A model generated the notes under the pieces. That model was not told the origin of the DNA. It saw nothing but the letters and a program-made list of their open reading frames with translations, and searched no databases. Shown one piece after another: positions 49,586 through 58,062 of a stretch of DNA of 64,000 nt (positions are counted from its first letter, which is position 1; the number at the start of each line of letters is the position of its first letter). Source of the stretch: Bradyrhizobium sp. AZCC 1693. Lineage in GTDB: Bacteria > Pseudomonadota > Alphaproteobacteria > Rhizobiales > Xanthobacteraceae. A program made the translations under genes and the position numbers. The stretch is from the NCBI RefSeq assembly GCF_036924745.1, contig NZ_JAZHSD010000001.1:4464001-4528000 (forward strand), given 5' to 3'.

Positions 49586-51328
49586 ATGACCTCGACCCCC
49601 GACCTCGTGATCCGCGGCGGCACCGTTGCCGATGGCAAGGGTGGCGAATTGTTCGAGGCCGATGTGGCCGTCTCCGGCGGCCGCATCACCGAAGTCGGCA
49701 AGGTTGCCGCAAAGGGCAAGGACGAGATCGACGCCAAAGGCAAGCTGGTCGCGCCCGGCTTTGTCGACGTCCACACCCACTATGATGGCCAGGTCACCTG
49801 GAGTCAGGACATCACGCCCTCGTCGCAGAACGGCGTCACGACAGCGATCATGGGCAATTGCGGCGTCGGTTTCGCGCCGTGCCGCCCGGCCGATCATGTC
49901 AGGCTGATCCAGTTGATGGAGGGCGTCGAGGATATTCCCGAGCCGGTGCTGAGCGCCGGCATTCCCTGGGCCTGGGAAAGCTTTCCCGATTACATGGGCT
50001 GGCTGTCGAAGCGGAATTTCGACATGGATATCGGCGCGCAACTGCCGCATGCGGCGCTGCGCGTTTACGTGATGGGAGAGCGCGGCGCGCGGCGCGATCC
50101 CGCAACGCCTGAGGACAACAAGGCGATGGCGGCGCTCGCCGGAGACGCCGTGCGATCAGGCGCACTTGGCTTTTCGACCTCGCGCACCCTCAATCACCGC
50201 ACCTCGACCGGCGACTACACGCCGACGCTGAAAGCTGGCGAAGATGAATTGACTGCGATTGCGGCTGCGATGCACGGCGTCGGCCGCAGCGTATTGCAAT
50301 TCGTGCTCGACCAAAGCACCGTGCACGAAGATCTGCCGATGATGCTGCGGGTTGCCCAGAATACCAAATGCCCGATCTCGTTTTCCGTAGCCCAGGCCGA
50401 CAAGGCGCCGCGACGCTGGCGCCAGACGATGGACACCATCAATGAAGCCGCCGCCCGCGGCCTTTCGATCACGACCCAGATTGCCGCGCGTCCCGTCGGG
50501 CTGCTGCTTGGGCTCGAATTGTCGCGCAACCCGTTCCAGACCCATCCGAGCTATCGCGCGATCGCCAAGCTGCCGCTGGCTGAGCGGCTCACGCATTTGC
50601 ACCGGCCCGAAGTGCGCGCAGCCATCCTGAGCGAAACGGCGACGGCGACCGACGACCCGCTGTTCTTCCGGCCGAACTACGACAAGATGTATCTGCTCGG
50701 TGATCCCCCGGACTACGAGCAGCCGCCGGAAAATGCGCTCGGGCCGCAGGCCCGCCGCCAGGGTCGGCAGCCGGAAGAACTCGCCTACGACGCGATGCTT
50801 ACGGACGAGGGCCGCGGCATGCTCTATGTGCCGTTCCTCAACTATGCCGACGGCAATCTCGATGCCGTACATGAGATGCTTCGCGAACCCAGCGCCGTGC
50901 CGGGCCTCTCCGACGGCGGCGCGCATTGCGGCATCATCTGCGACGCCAGCTTCCCGACCTATCTCCTGACGCACTGGACGCGCGACCGCAGCCGCGGCGA
51001 AAAACTGTCGATCCCGTTCGTGGTGGCGGCACAGTCGCGCAAGACCGCACTGTCGGTCGGCCTCTATGATCGCGGCGTAATCGCCCCCGGCTTCAAGGCC
51101 GACGTCAACGTGATCGACTACGACCGCCTGCACCTGCATCCGCCAAAAGTGCACTACGACCTGCCGGTCGGCGGCCGCCGCCTGATGCAGCAGGTCGACG
51201 GCTATGAGGCCACCATCGTCTCCGGCGTGGTGACACAACGCGGCGGCAAGGCGACGGGTGCCCGTCCCGGCAAGCTGGTGCGCGGCGCGCAGGGGAGCAA
51301 ACCGCAGTTCGACGCGGCGGCGAGTTAG
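49586..51328 (+). CDS. N-acyl-D-amino-acid deacylase-family amidohydrolase
   Basis: About 580 residues from the ATG at 49586 (GGAAG just upstream; ATG at 49577 and 49550 are in frame). Amidohydrolase superfamily, D-aminoacylase type: N-terminal DLVIRGGTVADGKGGELFEA, metal site FVDVHTHYDGQVTW, GNCGVGFAPCRPAD. The C-terminal beta-domain has LSVGLYDRGVIAPGFKADVN and the D-aminoacylase-like ending on the product loop. It hydrolyses N-acyl bonds or cyclic amides; the exact substrate is unknown. Confidence 0.88.
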   Translation: MTSTPDLVIRGGTVADGKGGELFEADVAVSGGRITEVGKVAAKGKDEIDAKGKLVAPGFVDVHTHYDGQVTWSQDITPSSQNGVTTAIMGNCGVGFAPCRPADHVRLIQLMEGVEDIPEPVLSAGIPWAWESFPDYMGWLSKRNFDMDIGAQLPHAALRVYVMGERGARRDPATPEDNKAMAALAGDAVRSGALGFSTSRTLNHRTSTGDYTPTLKAGEDELTAIAAAMHGVGRSVLQFVLDQSTVHEDLPMMLRVAQNTKCPISFSVAQADKAPRRWRQTMDTINEAAARGLSITTQIAARPVGLLLGLELSRNPFQTHPSYRAIAKLPLAERLTHLHRPEVRAAILSETATATDDPLFFRPNYDKMYLLGDPPDYEQPPENALGPQARRQGRQPEELAYDAMLTDEGRGMLYVPFLNYADGNLDAVHEMLREPSAVPGLSDGGAHCGIICDASFPTYLLTHWTRDRSRGEKLSIPFVVAAQSRKTALSVGLYDRGVIAPGFKADVNVIDYDRLHLHPPKVHYDLPVGGRRLMQQVDGYEATIVSGVVTQRGGKATGARPGKLVRGAQGSKPQFDAAAS

Positions 51329-51354
51329 GGCTTGGCTGGTTCAACACGCACGAT

Positions 51355-51526
51355 GTCGTCCCTGCGAACGCAGGGACCCATACGCCGCGGCCCACGTAAG
51401 GGAGCACGAGGGAAGATGGCCTCGGTTCGGCAACTCACCGCCGTAATTGGCCAACGCAGAGCATCAGCCGCCACGCCTCATCGATAGATCACGCGGTATG
51501 GGTCCCTGCGTTCGCAGGGACGACGA
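51355..51526. repeat. Palindromic repeat unit, copy 3
   Basis: Left arm at 51355 reads GTCGTCCCTGCGAACGCAGG then GACCCATACGCCGCGGCCC. Right arm at about 51493-51526 contains GGTATGGGTCCCTGCG and ends GGGACGACGA, lacking the GTGGTT start seen in copies 1, 2 and 4. About 100 bp of unique sequence separates the arms. It lies between the convergent aminoacylase and MFS genes. Confidence 0.85.
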
Positions 51527-51541
51527 GAGAGTTGTTCCTAT

Positions 51542-52816
51542 TCACGCGAATTTCGGCTGCGCCGCGACCTGGGCCATCAGCCGCTTGCGCTCCGTGTTCG
51601 GCCAGAGCAGCAATAGCCCGAGCAGCCCCGACGCCGCCATCACCACCGCATTGATGGTGAAGCCGGTCATGTAGCCGTCGAGCGGCACTGCCGCATTCTG
51701 GATCACGACGCCCATCACGGAAGGAGCAATCATGCCCGCCAGCGTGTAGATCGCGCCATAGATCGCGAGCACGGCGCCGCGCTGTTGAACCGGCGTGAAT
51801 TCGCCGAGCATCGGCGGGCAGACGACATAGATCGAACCGCAGAGACCCGAGCCGACCACGAGGAACGCGATCTGCAGCCCGGCACCGTTGACATGCGGCA
51901 TCACGGCGAGGATCAACCCGCCGATGATCAGCGGCACCGAGCCGAGCACGCCCCGCGCGCCCCGCGTCGTGAAGCCACGCGCCAGCATCACCTGCGAAAT
52001 CCATCCCGTCAGCAGGACGATTGTTGCGCCGAACACCCAGGGCAGGACGGAAATCCAGCCCGCATCCTTTTGCGAGAAGCCGAGCCCCTTGACGATGAAG
52101 GGCGTGAACCAGGTCAGCCCGAGCGACAACGCCCAATAGGCGCCGAAAGTCGCGGCGCAGCAACCGATGAAGGTTCGCGAGGTCAGAAGCTGGAGATAAG
52201 GTACGCGCTGGTCGGCTGCGGCCGCTTCGGCCGTCTGCACCAGCGGCCCTTCTTTGCCCATCACGAGCCACGCCACCACCCACATCAGGCCGACCACCCC
52301 GAGCGCGCCGAAGGCGTAGTGCCAGCTATGATTGACGATGATCCAGTTCAGCGCCGGCACCGCCAGGATCACGCCGAACGCGGAACCCTGCGAGAGAATG
52401 GCGGTCGGCAGCGTTCGCTTCTCGTCGGGAAACCATTTGTAGACCGCATGCGCCGCGACTGAAAATGCCGGCCCCTCGCCGGCGCCGAGGATGATGCGGC
52501 AAATCAGGATCGTGGTGAAACCGACGGTGCCGACCATCGGAAATTGCGCCACCGACCAGATCGCCGCCATCGCGAGCAGCACCCAGCGGGTGTCGACGCG
52601 GTTGACGATGAAGCCGACGACGATGGCGGAGATCGAAAACAGGAAGAAAAACGCGGAGCCGAGCAGGCCGAACTGTTCCGGCGAAAGCTTCAGCTCGTCC
52701 ATGATCGGCGCGCCGGCGAGGCCGACGACGATCTTGTCGGCAAAGTTCACCAGCATGAACAGGAACAGCAGGAAGGTGATCTTCCAGGCGCCCTTCGGCG
52801 TCGATTGCGCGGTCAT
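51542..52816 (-). CDS. MFS transporter, ACS (anion:cation symporter)-like
   Basis: 424 residues, 12 helices. The N-terminus MTAQSTPKGAWKITFLLFLF with LVNFADKIVVGLAGAPIMDEL and LILGAGEGPAFSVAAHAVYKWF is typical of the ACS family, with the GEGPA sequence in helix 5 and EKRTLPTAILSQGSAFG. Likely imports an organic anion such as a sugar acid or aromatic acid. It faces the convergent aminoacylase gene and is divergent from the Att-like ABC operon. Confidence 0.88.
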   Translation of the reverse strand: MTAQSTPKGAWKITFLLFLFMLVNFADKIVVGLAGAPIMDELKLSPEQFGLLGSAFFFLFSISAIVVGFIVNRVDTRWVLLAMAAIWSVAQFPMVGTVGFTTILICRIILGAGEGPAFSVAAHAVYKWFPDEKRTLPTAILSQGSAFGVILAVPALNWIIVNHSWHYAFGALGVVGLMWVVAWLVMGKEGPLVQTAEAAAADQRVPYLQLLTSRTFIGCCAATFGAYWALSLGLTWFTPFIVKGLGFSQKDAGWISVLPWVFGATIVLLTGWISQVMLARGFTTRGARGVLGSVPLIIGGLILAVMPHVNGAGLQIAFLVVGSGLCGSIYVVCPPMLGEFTPVQQRGAVLAIYGAIYTLAGMIAPSVMGVVIQNAAVPLDGYMTGFTINAVVMAASGLLGLLLLWPNTERKRLMAQVAAQPKFA

Positions 52817-53079
52817 GGCTGGTTTCCCCGTTTATCTTTTGCTGGCTCTGCAGGATCGGCCGGTTCCAATGGTACAAGGGGGCTCGCGGGCAAGGCAACC
52901 GGGATTTTTCCGCAGATACCCCGCTCTGCAACTGCCGGCTGCCATGGCAGGCGCGCGCCACAACCGGATCACGATCCCGTCGCGGCGCGATTGAGGCCGT
53001 GATCCCAGGCGACCGCCCTGATATGTTGCATGCCATCACGTCAGGGGATTTTCATGGTCAGATCGGTCCATCGTCGCGC

Positions 53080-53766
53080 ATGACCAACGGCAATCCCAAT
53101 GTGACCGATCACGTGCTTCATGTGGCCGGTCTGACCAAGAGCTACCGTACGGCTGGCGAAGAGGTCGCGGTGCTGCGCGGGGTGAATCTCTCGGTCGCCG
53201 CGGGCGAGAGCGTTGCGCTGACGGGTGAATCCGGCAGCGGCAAGAGCACGCTGTTGCACCTGATCGCCGGCCTCGATGCGGCCGATGGCGGCGAGATCAG
53301 GCTGGCTGATGCACAGGTCTGCCAACTTAACGATGCAGCCCGCGCGGAATTGCGCCGCGACCGGCTCGGCCTGGTTTTTCAGCAATTCAACCTGATCCCG
53401 AGTCTCACGGTGGAAGACAACCTGGTTTTCCAGTCGCGCATTGCCGGCCGTCACGACGCGGCCTGGCACCGCGAACTGGTGGAGCGGCTCGGGCTCGGCA
53501 ATTTCCTCAAACGCTATCCCGAGCAGTTGTCCGGCGGCCAGCAGCAACGCGTCGCGATCGGCCGGGCACTGGCGGTAAAACCGCTGCTGCTGCTGGCGGA
53601 CGAGCCGACCGGCAATCTCGACGAGGACACCGCTGACGAGGTGCTGGCGCTGGCGCGCGATCTGGTGACGCGCAGCGGCTGCGGTTTTCTGATGGTGACG
53701 CACAGTGAAAGGCTCGCCGCCACACTCGACCGGCGGGTGAACCTCCATGCCGGGGTGATCGCGTGA
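53080..53766 (+). CDS. ABC transporter ATP-binding protein, LolD/MacB-type
   Basis: About 228 residues from the ATG at 53080; the frame is open to 52999 and no start has a clear Shine-Dalgarno. Walker A TGESGSGKSTLLHL, Q-loop FQQFNLIP, signature QLSGGQQQRVAIGRALAV, Walker B LLLADEPTGNLD and switch His VTHSE. This subfamily pairs with FtsX-like permeases. The stop overlaps the next gene's GTG start by 4 bp. With the permease and AttH-like protein it forms a three-gene operon. Confidence 0.9.
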   Translation: MTNGNPNVTDHVLHVAGLTKSYRTAGEEVAVLRGVNLSVAAGESVALTGESGSGKSTLLHLIAGLDAADGGEIRLADAQVCQLNDAARAELRRDRLGLVFQQFNLIPSLTVEDNLVFQSRIAGRHDAAWHRELVERLGLGNFLKRYPEQLSGGQQQRVAIGRALAVKPLLLLADEPTGNLDEDTADEVLALARDLVTRSGCGFLMVTHSERLAATLDRRVNLHAGVIA

Positions 53767-56225
53767 AGCGCGCGCTATGGACACTGGCCGTATTGCTGAG
53801 CCATTGGCGGCGGCATCCGATGCAGCTTGCGACCCTGCTGATCGGGTTGATCTCGGCGACCGCGCTGTGGAGCGGCGTACAGGCGCTCAATCAGCAGGCG
53901 CGCACCTCCTACGATCGCGCCGCCGCCACCTTTGGCGGCACGCGCACCGCCATGCTGGCCGCCCGCAGCGGCGCAAGCTTTCCGCAACAACTCTTCGTCG
54001 ACTTGCGCCGCGCCGGCTGGCCGGTCTCGCCGGTGCTCGAAGGCCGGATCCAGATCGAGGGCCGCTCGTTCCGGCTGCTGGGTATCGAGCCGGTGACGCT
54101 GCCTGCGGAAGTCGGCAACGCGCCTGCGATCGGCAGAGCCGATCTGCTATCCTTCATGACGCCGCCGGGCGCAATGCTGGTGGCGCCGGAAACGCTTTCC
54201 GATCTCAAGCTCGCGGAGGGCGCGCGCCCCCAGGCCAATGGCGGCGCCTTGCTGCCGCCGCTTCGCGTGCAGCCAAATCTCGTGCCCGGCGTATTGGTCG
54301 TCGACATCGGCATCGCGCAGAGCCTGCTGAAGATGCCGGATCAGCTCTCGCGCCTCCTGATCGGCAAGGCGGCGGGCAGGCGCGCGCCGCTTGAAAGCAT
54401 TGCCGGCGACAGGCTTCGCCTGATCGAGCCCGATGCGGAGACCGACCTCGAACGCCTCACCGACAGTTTTCACCTGAACCTGACCGCGTTCGGGCTGCTG
54501 TCATTCTTTGTCGGGCTCTTTATCGTCAATTCGGCGATCGGTCTTGCCTTCGAACAGCGATTGCCGGTGCTGCGCACCTTGCGCGCCTGCGGCGTCTCGG
54601 CGCGGATGCTCAACGCCGTGCTGGTGCTTGAGCTGGTGTCGCTCGCGCTGATCGCGGGGCTGATGGGTCTCGTGTGCGGTTACTTCATCGCCGGTGCGCT
54701 GCTGCCCGATGTCGCGGCCTCCCTGCGCGGACTCTATGGCGCGCAAATTCCGGGACACCTGACGCTCAAGCCGCAATGGTGGATCGCGGGCATCGCCATC
54801 AGCATAACAGGCGCGCTCGCCGCCGCCGCCGCCAGCCTGACCAAGGCGCTGCGGCTGCCGCTGCTCGCCACCGCCCAGCCTTACGCCTGGCAACAGGCGC
54901 AGCGGCGCTGGCTGGCCTACCAGAGCGCGCTGGCGCTCGCGGCGTTCGCCGCCGCGGCATGCCTGCTCTGGTTCGGCGATTCGCTGATTTCGGGGTTTGC
55001 CGTGCTTGCGGCGCTGATGCTCGGCGCGGCGCTGATCCTGCCGATGTTTCTGGAATTCGTGCTGTCGCTTGGTCAGCGCTATGCGCGAGCCCCGATCAGC
55101 GTCTGGTTCTGGGCCGACAGCCGTCAGCAACTGTCCGGGCTGTCGCTCGCCCTGATGGCGCTGTTGCTCGCACTATCAGTCAACGTCGGCGTCTCCACCA
55201 TGGTCGAGAGTTTCAGCCGCACCTTCCTGGTCTGGCTCGACGGGCGGCTGGCGGCGGATGTCTATGTCAACGCCGCCAACGACGCACAGGCGGCCGAGAT
55301 CAAGGCGTGGTTGCGCGAGCGCCCCGAGGTCGAGGCGATCCTGCCCGGAGGTCGCGCCGATACGCAATTGGCGGGCGCGCCGATCGAGGTGCTGGGGCTG
55401 CCCGATCACGCCATTTATCGCGACAACTGGCCGCTGCTGCAGTTGACTGAGGACGCCTGGATCAAGCTTCGCCCCGGCAATGCGGCCCTCGTCAGCGAGC
55501 AACTGGCGCGGCGTCTGCACCTCTCCGTCGGCGACCGCATCGAGGTGCCCGCCTCAGGCGGAAACTGGACACTCGACGTGGTCGGCATCTATGCCGACTA
55601 TGGCAACCCCAAAGGCCAGATCGCGGTCAACTTCGCCGCGCTGACGCGGCGCTTTCCGGAAATCCCGCTGACGCGCATGGGATTGCGGGTCGCCTCACCC
55701 AAGATCGCGGCGCTGATCTCGGCACTGCAGGAAAAATTCGCACTCGACGACCGCAATGTCGCCGACCAGGCGACGATGAAGGCGGAATCGACCCGGATCT
55801 TCAACCGCACCTTTGCGGTAACCGCTGCACTGAACGCCTTCACGCTCGGCGTCGCCGGCGTCGCGCTGTTGACGAGCCTGCTGACGCTTGCCAATTCCCG
55901 CCTGCCGCAACTGGCCCCATTATGGGCGATCGGCATCACGCGGCGGCGGCTCGCGGCGATCGAGCTTCTGAAGACGATGTCGGTGGCGTTGATCACCACC
56001 ATCTTCGCGCTTCCGCTGGGTTTGCTGGTCGCGTGGTGCCTGCTCGCGGTCGTCAACGTCAAGGCGTTCGGCTGGCGGTTGCCGTTTCACGTCTTCCCGC
56101 TGCAACTGCTGTGGCTCACCGGCGTCGCGATGGCGGCTGCGCTAGCCGCATCTGCGCTTCCCGTCATCAGGCTGGCGCGCATGCAGCCGGCGAGCCTGAT
56201 CAGGATTTTTGCCAATGAACGGTAA
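53763..56225 (+). CDS. FtsX-like ABC permease, fused double-domain
   Basis: 820 residues from a GTG start overlapping the ATPase stop. The N-terminal anchor VLLSHWRRHPMQLATLLIGLIS is followed by a periplasmic region (about 50-240) and a membrane block at about 240-450 (FGLLSFFVGLFIVNSAIGL; VLVLELVSLALIAGLMGLV). A second periplasmic region with its own membrane block ends VAMAAALAASALPVIRLARM. Two FtsX domains in one chain correspond to the separate AttF and AttG permeases of Agrobacterium-type Att systems. It likely moves a lipid or hydrophobic ligand with the AttH-like protein. Confidence 0.87.
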   Translation: MKRALWTLAVLLSHWRRHPMQLATLLIGLISATALWSGVQALNQQARTSYDRAAATFGGTRTAMLAARSGASFPQQLFVDLRRAGWPVSPVLEGRIQIEGRSFRLLGIEPVTLPAEVGNAPAIGRADLLSFMTPPGAMLVAPETLSDLKLAEGARPQANGGALLPPLRVQPNLVPGVLVVDIGIAQSLLKMPDQLSRLLIGKAAGRRAPLESIAGDRLRLIEPDAETDLERLTDSFHLNLTAFGLLSFFVGLFIVNSAIGLAFEQRLPVLRTLRACGVSARMLNAVLVLELVSLALIAGLMGLVCGYFIAGALLPDVAASLRGLYGAQIPGHLTLKPQWWIAGIAISITGALAAAAASLTKALRLPLLATAQPYAWQQAQRRWLAYQSALALAAFAAAACLLWFGDSLISGFAVLAALMLGAALILPMFLEFVLSLGQRYARAPISVWFWADSRQQLSGLSLALMALLLALSVNVGVSTMVESFSRTFLVWLDGRLAADVYVNAANDAQAAEIKAWLRERPEVEAILPGGRADTQLAGAPIEVLGLPDHAIYRDNWPLLQLTEDAWIKLRPGNAALVSEQLARRLHLSVGDRIEVPASGGNWTLDVVGIYADYGNPKGQIAVNFAALTRRFPEIPLTRMGLRVASPKIAALISALQEKFALDDRNVADQATMKAESTRIFNRTFAVTAALNAFTLGVAGVALLTSLLTLANSRLPQLAPLWAIGITRRRLAAIELLKTMSVALITTIFALPLGLLVAWCLLAVVNVKAFGWRLPFHVFPLQLLWLTGVAMAAALAASALPVIRLARMQPASLIRIFANER

Positions 56226-57300
56226 CAGCCCGATCACCCGCCGCGGCTTCGTCGGCGGCGCGATCCTTGCCGGCCTCGGCGGCAAGGCGTTCGCACAGGG
56301 TTTTGCCGGGCTCGGCGAAAGCGCCGATGGATTTGCGGCGGTCGTGCCCGGCAGAACATTCGCATTTCCCGCCGATCACGGGCCACATCCGGAATTCCGC
56401 ATCGAGTGGTGGTATGTGACGGCCAATCTTGCCGACGCACATGGCACGGCCTACGGCGCCCAATGGACGCTGTTTCGCCAGGCGATCGCGGCGGGTGGGC
56501 CGCCGGACGGCTGGGCGAACCAACAAATCTGGATGGGCCATGCCGCCGTCACCAGCGCCGATACCCATCGGTTCAGCCAGGCGTTCGCGCGCGGCGGGGT
56601 CGGCCAGGCCGGCGTCGATGCAAAGCCGTTTCACGCCTGGATCGATGCCTGGGAGATGCGCGGGCTCGATCCGGTGAACGACGACAATATCGCACCGTGC
56701 GAGCTGAAAGCATCGGGCGCCGATTTCAGCTACGCGCTGCGCCTCGACGCGGAGCGACCGCTGGTGCTGCAAGGCGACGGCGGCTATAGCCGCAAATCGC
56801 TGCGCGAACAGGCCTCCTATTACTACAGCCAGCCGCATTATACGACGAAGGGCATCCTCACCATTGACGACAGGCCTGTCGACGTCACCGGGATGGCCTG
56901 GCTCGATCGCGAATGGAGCAGCCAGCCGCTGGCCTCCGATCAAAGCGGATGGGACTGGCTCTCGCTGCACTTCAGCGCCGGCGACAAATTGATGCTGTAC
57001 CGGATGCGCCAGACCGACGGCCAGCATTACGGCTCCGGCAAATGGATCGCGCCCGACGGCACGGCCGAACAACTCGCCTCCGCCGATATCATGATGACAC
57101 CGCTGAGCTTCACCGAGATCGAGAAACGGAAGATTCCGACGACATGGCGTATCGCCATTCCAAAGAAGGCGCTGTCGATCGAATGCAGGCCGCTCAATCC
57201 GAGAAGCTGGATGGGGACGAGCTTTCGCTATTGGGAAGGCCCGATCAGCTTTGCCGGTAGCCATACCGGGCTAGGCTATCTGGAAATGACCGGCTATTAA
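56215..57300 (+). CDS. AttH-like lipocalin-fold secreted protein
   Basis: About 361 residues from the ATG at 56215, overlapping the permease stop by 11 bp. Tat signal ITRRGFVGGAILAGLGGKAF. The mature part has the AttH/CrtC-type (COG5621) signature: FPADHGPHPEFRIEWWYVTA, YGAQWTLFRQAI, MGHAAVTSADTHRFSQAFAR and GMAWLDREWSSQPLASDQSG, a pair of lipocalin-like barrels. It probably binds a lipid-like ligand in the periplasm for the adjacent ABC transporter. The carotenoid-hydratase relationship is distant and does not imply that reaction. Confidence 0.88.
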   Translation: MNGNSPITRRGFVGGAILAGLGGKAFAQGFAGLGESADGFAAVVPGRTFAFPADHGPHPEFRIEWWYVTANLADAHGTAYGAQWTLFRQAIAAGGPPDGWANQQIWMGHAAVTSADTHRFSQAFARGGVGQAGVDAKPFHAWIDAWEMRGLDPVNDDNIAPCELKASGADFSYALRLDAERPLVLQGDGGYSRKSLREQASYYYSQPHYTTKGILTIDDRPVDVTGMAWLDREWSSQPLASDQSGWDWLSLHFSAGDKLMLYRMRQTDGQHYGSGKWIAPDGTAEQLASADIMMTPLSFTEIEKRKIPTTWRIAIPKKALSIECRPLNPRSWMGTSFRYWEGPISFAGSHTGLGYLEMTGY

Positions 57301-57327
57301 ACCGCCGCAAAGATAGGAATTTCAGCG

Positions 57328-57720
57328 ATGTATCATCTCACCGCGCTCGTCACCTTGCTGGCGGTCCTGGTCTACTTCTACTCGTCCATCCTGGTGTCGC
57401 GGGCGCGCGGCAAATTCGGCGTCAAGCTGCCGGCGATTTCGGGAAATCCGGATTTCGAGCGCGTGTTTCGCGCGCAGATGAACACGCTGGAATGGCTGCC
57501 GATCTTCCTGCCGGCGCTGTGGCTGTTCGCGATTTATGTCGGCGACGGTATCGCGGCCGCACTCGGGCTGGTCTGGGTGATCGGCCGCATTCTCTACGTG
57601 TTCGGCTATGCCAGGGCGGTCAAGGACCGCAGCACGGGTTTTGCGATTCAGGCGCTGGCGACGATCGCGCTGTGGGTGGGAGCGTTCGGCGCCATCGTGT
57701 GGCGGCTGGTGTGGGCGTGA
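57328..57720 (+). CDS. MAPEG-family membrane protein
   Basis: 130 residues, four membrane helices. Signature: YHLTALVTLLAVLVYFYSSI, then RARGKFGVKLPAISGNPDFE, RVFRAQMNTLEWLPIFLPAL and the Arg/Glu-type FRAQMNTLEW motif of MAPEG proteins (membrane glutathione or eicosanoid enzymes). It follows the AttH-like gene by 27 bp and could be transcribed with it. Enzyme activity unproven. Confidence 0.88.
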   Translation: MYHLTALVTLLAVLVYFYSSILVSRARGKFGVKLPAISGNPDFERVFRAQMNTLEWLPIFLPALWLFAIYVGDGIAAALGLVWVIGRILYVFGYARAVKDRSTGFAIQALATIALWVGAFGAIVWRLVWA

Positions 57721-57743
57721 GGGATTGAGGCGAACTCCATACC

Positions 57744-58045
57744 CTCGTCGTCCCTGCGAACGCACTAGGGCATCTACACATCTCTTCAAGGCTGGAAACG
57801 GACTCATCATCAAGGACTTAGCTGCTATGCGGGAGCCGGAATCCGTGGGCGCATCTCAGCGTAGATGAGCAGATTCTCCGCAGTTTACGGCCAACTCGTT
57901 GAGAAGACTCAGGAAGATGTGTAGATGCCCTAGTGCGAACGCAGGGACCCATACGCCGTGTCCTTTCGACGAAGTGGAATGCCAGACGCCCGTTCTAACA
58001 ACAGGCGCCTGTGGTTATGGGTCCCTGCGTTCGCAAGGACGACGA
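57744..58045. repeat. Palindromic repeat unit, copy 4, interrupted
   Basis: Left arm CTCGTCGTCCCTGCGAACGC at 57744 is cut at 57764 by a 169-bp insertion. The arm resumes at 57934 with TGCGAACGCAGGGACCCATA. The right arm at 58011-58045 starts GTGGTTATGGGTCCCTGCG and has one change (CAAGGA for CAGGGA). It lies between the convergent MAPEG and binding-protein genes; this stretch of about 340 bp holds no gene. Confidence 0.88.
57765..57933. mobile_element. 169-bp MITE-like element
   Basis: The ends are perfect 19-bp inverted repeats, CTAGGGCATCTACACATCT at 57765-57783 and its complement at 57915-57933. TGCGAACGCA at 57755-57764 is duplicated at 57934-57943, a 10-bp target-site duplication within an otherwise continuous repeat arm. 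No reading frame is contained. It is non-autonomous and needs a transposase in trans. The family of the parent element cannot be assigned from this sequence. Confidence 0.85.
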
Positions 58046-58062
58046 TAGTGGGAGCGTGCCAC

